A DNA stretch of 64,000 nucleotides from Flavobacterium sp. SH_e (GCF_025717045.1 NZ_JAOVZN010000006.1:584269-648268), one strand, 5' to 3'. Shown: positions 8,539 through 16,599, numbered from the stretch's first letter. Made by a program: numbers and translations. Notes: generated by a model not told the origin, from the letters alone.

Positions 8539-9198
8539 ATGAATGCAAAAATACTTCTAAGCTCACTAGCTGTTACTTCTTTACTTTTTATTTCCTGCAA
8601 AAAGGAATTAGAACCGCAAGAAACCACAGCAACCTCTGAATTAGTAAGGTTAGGACTAGCAAAAGATACTACAAAAGCTGCTCCAGTGGTGCAAAATCCT
8701 GCAGCAAACCCAAATACTGTTTTAAGTGACACAAAAGGAATTAATCCTGCTCATGGTCAGCCAGGACACCGTTGCGATATTGCTGTTGGAGCTCCGTTAA
8801 ATTCGGCACCACCACAGCAAGGACAAGTTACTGCGCAAGCTGGACAAACAGTGCAGGTAAGCCAGCCTCAAGTAGTGACTACGACAACAACGGCGCCAGT
8901 TAAAGTGGCAAAAGGAATGAATCCTCCACACGGACAGCCAGGACACAGATGTGATATTCCTGTTGGAGCTCCTTTAAATTCACCTAAAGCGACAGCGACA
9001 ACAACAGCTTCAAACACAGCTCAAAGCGGAACAGTTACGCAAAACTTTACTGTTACTCCGCCAGCATCAAACCCAGTTCCTGCTTTGTTAAGCACAGAAG
9101 GTAATGAAGTGAAAGTAGCAGACGGAATGAATCCGCCACACGGAAAACCAGGTCACCGTTGTGATATTGCTGTTGGCGCACCATTGCCAAAATCGTAA
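8539..9198 (+). CDS. Lipoprotein with three GxNPPHGxPGHRCDIxVGAPL repeats, function unknown
   Basis: The ATG at 8539 gives 219 residues; an upstream in-frame TTG is excluded because it overlaps the -7 element. A lipoprotein signal ends at C20 (LLFISC), followed by KKELE, an acidic surface-export-like stretch. Three nearly identical repeats begin at residues 67, 126 and 196. Each holds invariant N-P, H, G, P-GHRCDI and VGAPL, so each has two His and one Cys that could bind a metal or heme or form disulfides. They are joined by low-complexity T/Q/A/P linkers. No enzyme domain is visible. The repeat resembles a motif I have seen in uncharacterised Bacteroidota proteins, but I know of no assigned function. 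A surface or periplasmic tethered binding protein is a guess. Confidence 0.85.
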   Translation: MNAKILLSSLAVTSLLFISCKKELEPQETTATSELVRLGLAKDTTKAAPVVQNPAANPNTVLSDTKGINPAHGQPGHRCDIAVGAPLNSAPPQQGQVTAQAGQTVQVSQPQVVTTTTTAPVKVAKGMNPPHGQPGHRCDIPVGAPLNSPKATATTTASNTAQSGTVTQNFTVTPPASNPVPALLSTEGNEVKVADGMNPPHGKPGHRCDIAVGAPLPKS

Positions 9199-9256
9199 GG
9201 AAATAAAAATATATAAATGATTTAAGGGAATTTAAGATTTTCACTTGATCTAATCC

Positions 9257-9297
9257 ATAAAAAAACGAAGCAGTAAAGTATTCTTTACGGCTTCGTT
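9257..9297 (-). terminator. Hairpin terminator after hpf
   Basis: Arms AACGAAGC-A-GTAAAG and CTTTAC-G-GCTTCGTT around a TATT loop are followed on the minus strand by seven T. It stands 56 bp 3' of the hpf stop codon and could also slow read-through from the lipoprotein gene. Confidence 0.75.
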
Positions 9298-9352
9298 GCT
9301 TTGTGAGGTAAATTCTAAAATGAACTTATTTCACTTATATGGTTTAAAAAAA

Positions 9353-9667
9353 TTAATGTTCTTTTATTTTTTCGAAAGTGCTCGTCAATGTTTTTTTAGC
9401 TTTTGCCAATGCACCGCTAAAAGCTTTTTCAAGACTTTCGGCGTGTTCTGTAACTGTAATTGGCTGTAGTTTTACGGGACGAACTTCAATCACACACTTT
9501 TTGTCATGCAAGCTGAATTTTTCTCCATTTTCATCTCCAAAATGAATTTCTACGCGAGTAATTTTATCTTGAAAACGGTCTAAGCTTTTTTCTACTTCTC
9601 CAGAAAAATAACTTTCTAATCTTGCACTTCCTTCAATGTTTTTGTCGGTGTTGATTTGTACTTTCAT
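9353..9667 (-). CDS. hpf: Ribosome hibernation-promoting factor / RaiA-type protein
   Basis: This 104-residue protein has the short HPF/YfiA fold. It opens MKVQINTDKNIEGSARLESYFSGEVEKSLDRFQDKITRVEIHFGDENG and continues to the basic C-terminal helix LEKAFSGALAKAKKTLTSTFEKIKEH. These proteins bind the decoding region of the 30S subunit and silence ribosomes in stationary phase. The length fits the short form without the dimerising C-terminal domain. The gene is monocistronic, with a hairpin after it. Confidence 0.88.
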   Translation of the reverse strand: MKVQINTDKNIEGSARLESYFSGEVEKSLDRFQDKITRVEIHFGDENGEKFSLHDKKCVIEVRPVKLQPITVTEHAESLEKAFSGALAKAKKTLTSTFEKIKEH

Positions 9668-9870
9668 AACAAATAAAATTTAATGATTCATTCTCAAACT
9701 TATCGATTTTAAAGATAAAAGACAAGTTGGTTAAGGAAATATTATGAAATTTTAAAATGATTTGTTTTTCAATTTTGTAATTTCGATTTGGAGAAAATAT
9801 ACTTACAGTACTTTAATTTTTGATTAAGGAAAAAACTTACAATTTGTTTTTGTTTTTCATATATTTGAAG

Positions 9871-10009
9871 TTCCTAAATGCAAAAATATATGAACACAAA
9901 AAAACTTCTTGCCCGTATGATATGGTGGCGGTATTGGAAACAACCGCAACGCTCTTTGCAGCGTAGGACACCTAAGTTATGCGGGTTTTATAATTCCTAA
10001 ATGCAAAAA
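9871..10009. repeat. 16-bp direct repeats bracketing a 123-bp GC-richer insert
   Basis: TTCCTAAATGCAAAAA occurs at 9871-9886 and again at 9994-10009, exactly 123 bp (41 codons) apart. The segment between them is clearly richer in G+C than the flanks. It is also structured: CCGCA pairs with TGCGG around two small hairpins (ACGCT/AGCGT and AGG/CCT). The pattern could be a small insertion or duplication just ahead of the 10012 gene. Confidence 0.7.
9878..10000 (+). CDS. 40-codon Trp/Arg-rich mini-ORF, possible leader peptide
   Basis: ATG at 9878 opens 40 codons ending at TAA 9998-10000. The product contains MIWWRYWKQPQRSLQRR, with three Trp, two Tyr and many Arg, and ends CGFYNS. The next gene starts 12 bp downstream. 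Clustered Trp codons followed by a foldable GC-rich stretch recall an attenuation leader, although the downstream gene is not a known Trp gene. It might instead be a small protein or simply an inserted element. No upstream match could be tested. Confidence 0.35.
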   Translation: MQKYMNTKKLLARMIWWRYWKQPQRSLQRRTPKLCGFYNS

Positions 10010-10011
10010 AA

Positions 10012-10245
10012 ATGAGTACAAACACCTTTTCCAAAGAAACCGAATTGAGGTTAACAGAATTCTTCAACAATTCAATTGATTCTAAAAGTATGGCAAAAAC
10101 CATTAGGCAAGTAAATTTCCTAATTGCTTTAAATGCAATACGAGAAGATGGATTTATGAAAACTGAAACCGTAAATATTGAAGATGGTTTCTTTTGGTTA
10201 AATGAATTAGCAGAAATTCTTGATCCTTATTTGGGGATTGAGTAA
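10012..10245 (+). CDS. Small conserved protein, paralogue of the 38223-38450 product
   Basis: This 77-residue acidic cytoplasmic protein has no signal peptide or membrane helix. It starts MSTNTFSKETELRLTEFF and ends FFWLNELAEILDPYLGIE. It aligns along its whole length with the 75-residue protein at 38223-38450, which shares MSTN-FS, MAK-(I/L)R, N-L---L--IRE, F-WLNELAE-LDPYL and the final E. The predicted structure is helical. Two copies in one 64-kb window suggest a dosage or specificity role, but I do not recognise a function. A strong bidirectional hairpin terminator follows directly. Confidence 0.75.
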   Translation: MSTNTFSKETELRLTEFFNNSIDSKSMAKTIRQVNFLIALNAIREDGFMKTETVNIEDGFFWLNELAEILDPYLGIE

Positions 10246-10253
10246 GAAATGAG

Positions 10254-10281
10254 AAAAAGCCACTTGGTAGAGTGGCTTTTT
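10254..10281. terminator. Bidirectional hairpin terminator
   Basis: AAAAAGCCACT and AGTGGCTTTTT form a perfect stem around TGGTAG, with T runs on both strands. It separates the 77-residue protein gene (plus strand) from the zinc-ribbon gene (minus strand). Confidence 0.85.
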
Positions 10282-10295
10282 ATATTTAGATTTTT

Positions 10296-10484
10296 TTAAA
10301 CTTGTTTGATTTCAAATTTAATTATGTGTTCGCATAAATTGCATTTTACAAAGCTATCATTATCTACAAGCATATCTATTTCAATTTCATTATCACAAAC
10401 GGGACAATTGTAAATAATATCATTAAGTATGATTGGTGGAATTAATGAAGTTGGAATAGGTAAAATAGAATATTCTATCATCAA
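10296..10484 (-). CDS. Small zinc-ribbon protein attached to the restriction-modification cassette
   Basis: This 62-residue protein (start M1 or M2) has two CxxC knuckles: CPVC at residues 27-30 and CNLC at 48-51. They frame an acidic loop and the tail HIIKFEIKQV, which is a compact zinc ribbon. It begins 26 bp after the restriction nuclease gene in the same direction and ends before a terminator, so it is probably the last gene of the cassette. Such ribbons often contact nucleic acid or protein partners. A role as an accessory specificity or inhibitor subunit is speculation; it might also be an unrelated passenger. Confidence 0.65.
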   Translation of the reverse strand: MMIEYSILPIPTSLIPPIILNDIIYNCPVCDNEIEIDMLVDNDSFVKCNLCEHIIKFEIKQV

Positions 10485-10510
10485 ATGAATGCTATTAGTT
10501 ATTGAATTAT

Positions 10511-11818
10511 TTAAATGGTAATATCTATAATTTCATTTTCTTTATATAAGTTGGATAAATATCCAGACTTAATTCGAAATTGGCTTCTTTTTTTTATTGA
10601 AGGCTTAGAAGACATATTTTCTATTTTAATTCCCGGATCGTAATAGATATTCCCATTTGCCATTTCTTTCAAAAACATTAAAAAATCTGTACCAGTTCCT
10701 AGAATTATTTTATTGCCATATTTATAATTTCTACCTGTGCCCGTTTCTGATAAGGAAGGAACATAGCAAGCCTGATTATGTTTTCTATTCCAATGTAAAA
10801 GCATTGACGAAAAACTCCATGAGGCTGTTTCGTTGTTGTTAACATCGATTAAAGCAATTCGACCATTAGCATTTCTGATTTTTCCCTCGGTTTGATCATA
10901 TCCTATTAATTTTAATGTAAGGTTTGTGCGAGGATGAAGTAAATCAGATTTATGTACTCCTCCAAAGTTTAATCTATCTGGCTTTCCGCTAACATCAGGA
11001 TAACCATATTTTCTTAAAAAAGCTTCTGCGCCAGCTAATTTGTAAAAACCATCGGTGGGTTCAGGTGTCATTAATGTTATTACTCTTGAATTAATTCTTG
11101 CAAAATTTGCAACTCCAAATTGTTTTACTTCCCATCCAAGATAATCAGGCTCGGAATATCCATTTGGAGTTATTCCTAATTCTGCTTCTAGTGTGTAACC
11201 TCCGCAATTAGACGACTCACAAGGTAAAATATTTCCCAAAGCATCCAAACGCTTAGATTTAATCCAGCCAAGATTATGGATACGTAATAATTCTGTAATT
11301 AGTTTTTGTTTATTGTTTTGAAAAATTGGAAGCTCTATTATTTTGAATATTCCATAATTATTTAATGAAGGTAAATTATTCAGTTCACTAGCAATTTCAG
11401 AATCAGGAGCAGCTACATATCCTAAAATTTGACCAAGGTCAGAAACTCCTAAAAAAAGCAACCTGTTTTGGAGTCGTTGCGTCATTAAATGAGAAGGAGC
11501 ATTTTTACTTCCAATTAAAAATCCTGAAAATCTCACTTCAGGATATTTTGGATATAAAATAAGTTGTGACTTTGGAGCCAAGGTTAAGGTGCCATCTTCC
11601 AGAATCCATGAAAAATTTATTTTAGCCTTAAATCGTTCTTTTTTCCATTCTCCAGCCGCTTCAGTAGTAATTTCAGAAATAGGCAAAATATTTAATACCT
11701 CAAAGTTTCCTCCAAAATATACTTGATTTTTAGAGTTATCGTTGGGTGCTAGATTTTTTATATAAATCTTATTACATCCATTCGCTGAAAAGATCGACTT
11801 AAGATTGTTTAAATTCAT
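10511..11818 (-). CDS. Type II restriction endonuclease, MvaI/BcnI-like
   Basis: This 435-residue protein has the catalytic block GYSEPDYLGWEVKQFG with D225, E230 and K232, spaced as the D-x4-E-x-K site of MvaI/BcnI-type nucleases (PD-(D/E)xK fold). The following RINSRVITLMTPEPTDGFY and HPRTNLTLKLIGYD stretches are also family-like. The first 170 residues form an extra N-terminal region. The gene overlaps the upstream methylase gene by 20 bp. The partner methylase is Dcm-like, so the recognition site is expected to be CCWGG or a relative such as CCSGG or CCNGG. Family assignment is from motif memory and should be confirmed. Confidence 0.8.
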   Translation of the reverse strand: MNLNNLKSIFSANGCNKIYIKNLAPNDNSKNQVYFGGNFEVLNILPISEITTEAAGEWKKERFKAKINFSWILEDGTLTLAPKSQLILYPKYPEVRFSGFLIGSKNAPSHLMTQRLQNRLLFLGVSDLGQILGYVAAPDSEIASELNNLPSLNNYGIFKIIELPIFQNNKQKLITELLRIHNLGWIKSKRLDALGNILPCESSNCGGYTLEAELGITPNGYSEPDYLGWEVKQFGVANFARINSRVITLMTPEPTDGFYKLAGAEAFLRKYGYPDVSGKPDRLNFGGVHKSDLLHPRTNLTLKLIGYDQTEGKIRNANGRIALIDVNNNETASWSFSSMLLHWNRKHNQACYVPSLSETGTGRNYKYGNKIILGTGTDFLMFLKEMANGNIYYDPGIKIENMSSKPSIKKRSQFRIKSGYLSNLYKENEIIDITI

Positions 11819-13022
11819 TGATTCGAATTAATTCTTGTAATATGTTTTTTCCAACTGCCTGCATTAAAGGAGAGACTACTGAATTTCCAAATTGCTTGTA
11901 AGCTTGGTTGTCAGATACGGGAATAATAAAATTATCAGGAAATCCTTGAAGTCTTGCACATTCGCGAGGGACTAATCTTCTTGGGTTTTTGCCTTTCTGG
12001 GGTATTAATATTTCTGCTCCATCTTTGTAATATCTAGCGCTCATAGTTCTAGAAATTCCATTTAAATCAGCTAAACCGAATCCAAATCCATTTCCTTTAG
12101 CTTTGTGCTTTTTTGCATATTCTTGAAGATAATTCCAAAGCTTGTCTGACAATGTGTATTTAGGGTCTACATTAGGTAAAAGAATATCTTTTAATGCAAA
12201 TTTTGCTTCGGTCATCTCAGGAAATTTGAAATTCTCTTTTCCTTCAAAATATTCGTTATCAAAACCAACAATAATAATTCTTTCCCTGTGTTGAGGAACA
12301 AAATATTTCCCATCTAAAACTTTATAGTAAATGGTGTAATTTAATTCCTCCAAGGTTTTTTTAATGACTTTAAAAGTGTTTCCTTTATCGTGAGATACTA
12401 AATTTTTAACATTTTCTAACATAAAAGTTTTCGGCCTTTTATGTTTAAGAATTCTAGCAATATCAAAAAACAACGTTCCTTGAGTTTCGTCTAAAAAACC
12501 ATGATTTCTACCTAATGCATTCTTTTTTGAAACACCAGCGATAGAAAAAGGTTGGCATGGAAATCCTGCAAGTAAAACATCATGATCAGGAATTTCCGTT
12601 TCATTAATTTGAGTTATATCTCCAAATGGTACTTTGCCAAAATTTGCCTCATAAGTTTTTTTTGAATAAGTGTCCCATTCACTTGTAAATACACACTTAC
12701 CTCCCAGATTTTGATAAGCAAGTCTTATTCCTCCAATACCAGCAAATAAATCTATAAATTTAAATTTAGGTTCTTCCGGCGAAGGAAAAGGGATATCCCA
12801 TTTTATAGGTAAATAATATTGGAAGTTTGGTTCTTCTAAAATATTTAATTTTTCATGTATCGTTGTAAGATATTTTTCTGCATCATTTTTGAAATATTCC
12901 GAAACACCATTTTTATGATTTTGTAGATAATGAGTAAATTTAGCTAAACCATTATCTGTTTTTTTGTCAACATCAATTTGAAGTTTTTGCCTGATTTCTG
13001 AATATTTTTTTACTTTCTTCAT
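11799..13022 (-). CDS. DNA (cytosine-5) methyltransferase, Dcm/EcoRII-like
   Basis: This 407-residue protein has the ordered C5-methylase motifs: I DLFAGIGGIR (91-100), IV GFPCQPFS with catalytic C156, VI ENV (203-205), VIII QHRERI, IX RPRRLVPRECARLQGF-like and X QAYKQFGNSV. An 85-residue N-terminal extension precedes motif I, as in Dcm. Long blocks (IPDHDVLLAGFPCQPFS, AGVSKKN-LGR-HGF, TQGTLFFD, ENVKNL-SHD-G-TF, SARYYKDGAEILI) closely resemble E. coli Dcm, so methylation of the inner C of CCWGG is predicted. ATG overlaps the stop of the XRE gene (ATGA), and the 3' end overlaps the nuclease gene. Confidence 0.93.
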   Translation of the reverse strand: MKKVKKYSEIRQKLQIDVDKKTDNGLAKFTHYLQNHKNGVSEYFKNDAEKYLTTIHEKLNILEEPNFQYYLPIKWDIPFPSPEEPKFKFIDLFAGIGGIRLAYQNLGGKCVFTSEWDTYSKKTYEANFGKVPFGDITQINETEIPDHDVLLAGFPCQPFSIAGVSKKNALGRNHGFLDETQGTLFFDIARILKHKRPKTFMLENVKNLVSHDKGNTFKVIKKTLEELNYTIYYKVLDGKYFVPQHRERIIIVGFDNEYFEGKENFKFPEMTEAKFALKDILLPNVDPKYTLSDKLWNYLQEYAKKHKAKGNGFGFGLADLNGISRTMSARYYKDGAEILIPQKGKNPRRLVPRECARLQGFPDNFIIPVSDNQAYKQFGNSVVSPLMQAVGKNILQELIRINEFKQS

Positions 13023-13240
13023 TTTTTAAAACCCTTATCATTAAAAAAAGCTCCAAAATCAGTATCGAGAGCTGTTATTATTTTTTCTATTATTTCTATG
13101 GAAACATTTCGTTGACCTTTTTCAATGTCTGAAATATAATTTCTATCAACGTTGGAAATATTGGCTAAATACTCGATTGAGTATCCTTTTTGTTCTCGAA
13201 GTTCTTTTACTTTGAATCCGAATTTTTCTTTGATATTCAT
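13019..13240 (-). CDS. XRE-family HTH regulator (controller-like) of the R-M cassette
   Basis: This 73-residue single-domain helix-turn-helix protein reads FKVKELREQKGYSIEYLANISNVDRNYISDIEKGQRNVSIEIIEKI, a canonical Cro/C1 HTH. Controller proteins of restriction-modification systems have exactly this size and place and delay nuclease expression until methylase has built up. It is the first gene of the minus-strand cassette, with its stop codon overlapping the methylase start (ATGA). Two direct copies of GCGTACAATTG lie just upstream and are the likely operator. Unlike classical C proteins it would control the whole cassette including the methylase. Confidence 0.85.
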   Translation of the reverse strand: MNIKEKFGFKVKELREQKGYSIEYLANISNVDRNYISDIEKGQRNVSIEIIEKIITALDTDFGAFFNDKGFKK

Positions 13241-13261
13241 AGTTTATAAAAGTAGTTTTGT

Positions 13262-13299
13262 GCGTACAATTGACCCGCGTACAATTGGCCTCAAAATTA
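13262..13299 (-). promoter_or_regulatory. Promoter and twin operator of the R-M cassette
   Basis: GCGTACAATTG occurs at 13262-13272 and 13277-13287, a 15-bp direct repeat spacing. On the minus strand a -7 element TAATTTTG lies at 13292-13299, so the repeats cover the expected transcription start and early leader. This is a natural site for autorepression by the XRE protein. No clear TTG is present 19 nt upstream. Confidence 0.6.
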
Positions 13300-13357
13300 T
13301 TTAGTTTTCAACTTAATATCAACTATGAGATTTGATATTTTTGGAAATAGATTTTCA

Positions 13358-15829
13358 TCACCCCTTATCCTTCTTCCCCCACTTAACCTTCATTTTCCCT
13401 TCATTATCATAAGCGATCAAATGCAGGACAATACCCTTTTCGCGAACGGCTTTTCGTTCTTCTTTGGTGGCGAGTTTGGCGTCGTTTTTAGAATTTCTTA
13501 GCGGAACTGTAAGCGCAAGATTGGTGCCTCGTCCGAAAGAATAAACGCCTTCTGCGTCAAGGTTGAGAACGCTGGAACTTATGGTCAATTTATGGATATC
13601 GATTTGCTCGCCACGAAGATTAAGCGAACCCGATAAATCGCTGAAAGTAATATTTTCTACATCGCGAAACGGAAACGCAAATTTGCCCACTTTCATAATT
13701 GGTTCAAAATTGATTAAGGCGCCTTGGTTGACATTAAAATCGAGTTTTCCTTTCATAGAATTCATAATCAAATCGCCTGTGCTGCTCATTAAACCTGCAA
13801 CATTGGCATTGCTGGTTAATCGGCCACGAATGTTTTTTGGACTAAAAGATTTGATTCCGAAATTGTTGAAAGACCTTAAAAAACTCGCAATATCAACTCG
13901 GTTTACCTGCGCGTTTGAGGTAAAAACATAATGGTTTCCGCTTGGCTGGACAGAACCGCTAAAATTAATACTTCCGCCAGAGGTTTGTAGTTTTCCGTTT
14001 TTGAGCAGAACTTTAGAATTGAGCATTTGTAACGTAGCTTGCGTATTGGTTGCAGTAAGCGCGCCATATGTGATTTTATCGGCCTTTAGATTAATTACAG
14101 CTGTACATTTTTCGATAACCGATCTTAATTGATTTGTAAAATTCACATTGTTTTTAACTGGTTTTTTCTCTGCTACTTTCTTTTTTGGAGAATTTTTTAA
14201 AACGCCTAAAAACTGTTTCACATCAATATTTGGGCAGTAAATATTCCAATTTACGACCATTTTTTCGGGCGCATCGTAATAGAGATTTAAGAAATTATCG
14301 ATTTTTCCGTCAATGCGAATAATGTTCTTTTTGTGTTTGTAGGCAATTTTTTTAATATAAAGTGCCTCTTGCGTAAAGGATAATTGCACTGCCGTTTTTT
14401 CGGCGTGAATGTTTTTCGGAAGATAATCAAATGTGGCATCAGCAATATCTACATCGCCGGTAAATTTGGGTTTATTGATGTACAGATCGACAATATCAAA
14501 CTGAAATTTCAAATTGGCTTTGGCATGACCGCTTTCAAAATGAAGGATTTTTTCGTTCGTCATTCCGTTCAATTTTGAAATATCAAAATCAGAATTTACA
14601 ACTCCAGTTGCAATTGGTTTTTCTAAATCATTGATAACTGCTTGCGCAATTTTTAATGGAATACTTTCATATTCAGCTTTAAAATTGGTCAAAATAATAG
14701 CTGAATTCGGATCGCTGGGTTCCTTTTCGGGTTTAAAAGTGTTGGTGAAAATTCCTTTGAAAGAACAATTGGTAAACAAACCATCCGGAATGCTCAATTC
14801 GTTGTCTCTAACGTCTGCTTGAACAACAATTTTCGGATCGCCTTCTACATTCAAATCGCCTTTGATGTCGCAGTTTACTTTAATTGTTTTTTTTATATCG
14901 AATTTATTCAGCTTCGAACTAATATTTCCAGACAATAAATTAGAAGCATTAGCCCATAAAATATCGGTTCCAATATTGATTCCGAACAGCGAGTTGTTTT
15001 TCCCAATATTAAAGAAAGCCACAATATCAAAAGCATCAGATCCAATTTTGAGTTTCTGTGTTTTGATATCTATTTTTTGAGTGGCTTCAGCATATGAAAT
15101 ATCAAAATTGCCTTCTAGTACTTTTTCTTTGGCAAAACTTCCGTGAACAGTATTGAAAGCCAGACTGTTGATTTTTGTTTTCAAATACAGATTAGTCTGC
15201 CAGCTGTTGTCATCATAATTTACTTTAGACTCCAAACTCGCCACATCAAAATCAAATAATTTATGCCCTAAATGATTGTCGATAATTACATGAACTTCGC
15301 TCAAGCTAACCTGATCAATTGTAGTTTCAGGTTTTTCTTTATCGGTTTTAGGTTTTTTCTTTTTTGGCTTAAAAATATTAGCATTAGAATAACCATCTTC
15401 GGCTTTGTAAATGTAAATATCAGCGTCATTGATCAAGATCTTATGAATGTTGATTTCATGATGCAATAAGCTCCAAATATTTAATCGAGCTTCGATTTCT
15501 TTCGCTCTCAGTAGAGTATGTTTGTGAGTTGGCCATTTATTGTCTTTTATTTCGACATCATTTAAAGCCAATGTGAAGTAAGGAAAACCCGTTAGAAACT
15601 TATAATGGAAATCGGTAATATGAAATTTACCATTTATATTTTCGTTGATTTTGGTATTAACTTTTGCAATTATTTCAGTCTTATGCCGATTGAAATAAAT
15701 TGACAAACCTCCACAAGCAAGTAAAAGAATTACGATTAAACCAAGTACAAAATAGCCAAATCGTTTGGCATACTTTTTAAAAGAATGAGATTGCAGAAAG
15801 GATTTTATTTTAAGTAAAGTTTCTTTCAT
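13358..15829 (-). CDS. AsmA-family outer-membrane-biogenesis-like protein
   Basis: The protein is about 823 residues from the ATG at 15829; an upstream ATG at 15838 would add three residues. One N-terminal membrane helix (FGYFVLGLIVILLLACGGLSI region) anchors a long periplasmic beta-rich region typical of the AsmA/TamB superfamily. The C-terminal third has the AsmA-like stretch from the NINFSGSVQPSG-type repeats to the DLSGSLNLRGEQIDIHKL segment. Such proteins form lipid-transport grooves between membranes in better-studied bacteria. The gene is alone between the R-M cassette and divergent trxA. Function in detail is not known for this branch. Confidence 0.85.
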   Translation of the reverse strand: MKETLLKIKSFLQSHSFKKYAKRFGYFVLGLIVILLLACGGLSIYFNRHKTEIIAKVNTKINENINGKFHITDFHYKFLTGFPYFTLALNDVEIKDNKWPTHKHTLLRAKEIEARLNIWSLLHHEINIHKILINDADIYIYKAEDGYSNANIFKPKKKKPKTDKEKPETTIDQVSLSEVHVIIDNHLGHKLFDFDVASLESKVNYDDNSWQTNLYLKTKINSLAFNTVHGSFAKEKVLEGNFDISYAEATQKIDIKTQKLKIGSDAFDIVAFFNIGKNNSLFGINIGTDILWANASNLLSGNISSKLNKFDIKKTIKVNCDIKGDLNVEGDPKIVVQADVRDNELSIPDGLFTNCSFKGIFTNTFKPEKEPSDPNSAIILTNFKAEYESIPLKIAQAVINDLEKPIATGVVNSDFDISKLNGMTNEKILHFESGHAKANLKFQFDIVDLYINKPKFTGDVDIADATFDYLPKNIHAEKTAVQLSFTQEALYIKKIAYKHKKNIIRIDGKIDNFLNLYYDAPEKMVVNWNIYCPNIDVKQFLGVLKNSPKKKVAEKKPVKNNVNFTNQLRSVIEKCTAVINLKADKITYGALTATNTQATLQMLNSKVLLKNGKLQTSGGSINFSGSVQPSGNHYVFTSNAQVNRVDIASFLRSFNNFGIKSFSPKNIRGRLTSNANVAGLMSSTGDLIMNSMKGKLDFNVNQGALINFEPIMKVGKFAFPFRDVENITFSDLSGSLNLRGEQIDIHKLTISSSVLNLDAEGVYSFGRGTNLALTVPLRNSKNDAKLATKEERKAVREKGIVLHLIAYDNEGKMKVKWGKKDKG

Positions 15830-15982
15830 GTTAATCAAATTTTAGGATGTATTAAAGATACTACAAAAAACTTTAACTTTTTATTAGTTTGATTTTCAGG
15901 TAAATAAATTGTAAATTTAGTTTTATGCAGTTCATAATTAATGACAATACATTTATAATGAAAACTAATTTAGTAATGGTGT

Positions 15983-16009
15983 TTGATTTATTTTAAATTT
16001 TTAAATTTG
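15983..16009 (+). promoter_or_regulatory. Possible trxA promoter
   Basis: TTG at 15983-15985 is followed by TAAATTTG at 16002-16009, an exact -7 element. The spacer is 16 nt rather than the usual 19, so only the -7 half is well supported. It lies 53 bp before the trxA ATG. Confidence 0.4.
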
Positions 16010-16061
16010 TACTGTAGTTTGAAAGTTAATATTTCAGACCTAATTTTAATCTTAATATATT

Positions 16062-16379
16062 ATGGCATTAGCAATAACAGATGCTACTTTTGATGAAGTA
16101 GTTTTAAAATCAGATAAACCAGTAATGGTAGATTTTTGGGCAGCATGGTGTGGTCCTTGTAGAATGGTTGGTCCAATCATTGACCAATTAAGCGAAGAGT
16201 ACGCTGGTAAAGTAGTTGTTGGTAAAGTAGATGTAGATGCTAACCAAGAATTCGCTGCAAAATATGGTGTGCGTAACATACCAACCGTTTTGGTGTTTCA
16301 AAATGGTGAAGTAGTAGGAAAACAAGTAGGAGTAGCTCCGAAACAAGCCTACGCAGATAGTTTAGACGCTTTATTGTAA
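16062..16379 (+). CDS. trxA: Thioredoxin
   Basis: This 105-residue cytoplasmic thioredoxin has the active site WCGPC at residues 29-33 (C30 and C33), the preceding VMVDFWAAW strand and the cis-proline loop [11 protein letters not shown]. It reduces protein disulfides and is itself reduced by thioredoxin reductase. Length and motifs fit a complete housekeeping thioredoxin. It is monocistronic, with a strong terminator directly after the stop codon. Identification is secure, although several paralogues are usual in this phylum. Confidence 0.97.
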   Translation: MALAITDATFDEVVLKSDKPVMVDFWAAWCGPCRMVGPIIDQLSEEYAGKVVVGKVDVDANQEFAAKYGVRNIPTVLVFQNGEVVGKQVGVAPKQAYADSLDALL

Positions 16380-16397
16380 TCTCAGATTACGATTAAT

Positions 16398-16433
16398 ATA
16401 AAAAAGGTCCGACGAAAGTTGGATCTTTTTTAT
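16398..16433 (+). terminator. trxA terminator
   Basis: An AT-flanked stem AAAAAGGTCCGAC / GTTGGATCTTTTT with a GAAA tetraloop is followed by T residues, 20 bp after the trxA stop codon. Confidence 0.85.
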
Positions 16434-16455
16434 TGGATTGAAGTGAGTTTTTTCT

Positions 16456-16587
16456 AACACATAGAAACATAGATTTTGTTTTTAACTTATAAGAAGATTA
16501 AAGAGAACTAGTTTCGACAAATAGCTTGTGAATTTAAATAAGTGAAACGCCTTTTAACACTCAGAAAATTCTATGTTTCTATGTGTT
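16456..16587. repeat. Inverted repeat pair with AACACATAGAAACATAGA arms
   Basis: AACACATAGAAACATAGA at 16456-16473 is answered by TCTATGTTTCTATGTGTT at 16570-16587, an exact 18-bp inverted repeat around about 96 bp of AT-rich DNA. It occupies the gap between the trxA terminator and the 3' end of the kinase gene, and is similar in layout to the other empty repeat pairs in this window. Confidence 0.75.
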
Positions 16588-16599
16588 AAAAAAATAACT

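Noticed and set aside
16052..16279. Minus-strand ORF across trxA
   Set aside because: It is antisense to thioredoxin codons and lacks any family features.
16456..16587. Inverted repeat near trxA as an insertion-sequence remnant
   Set aside because: The interior has no ORF or transposase remnant, and no target duplication is visible; it is listed only as a repeat.
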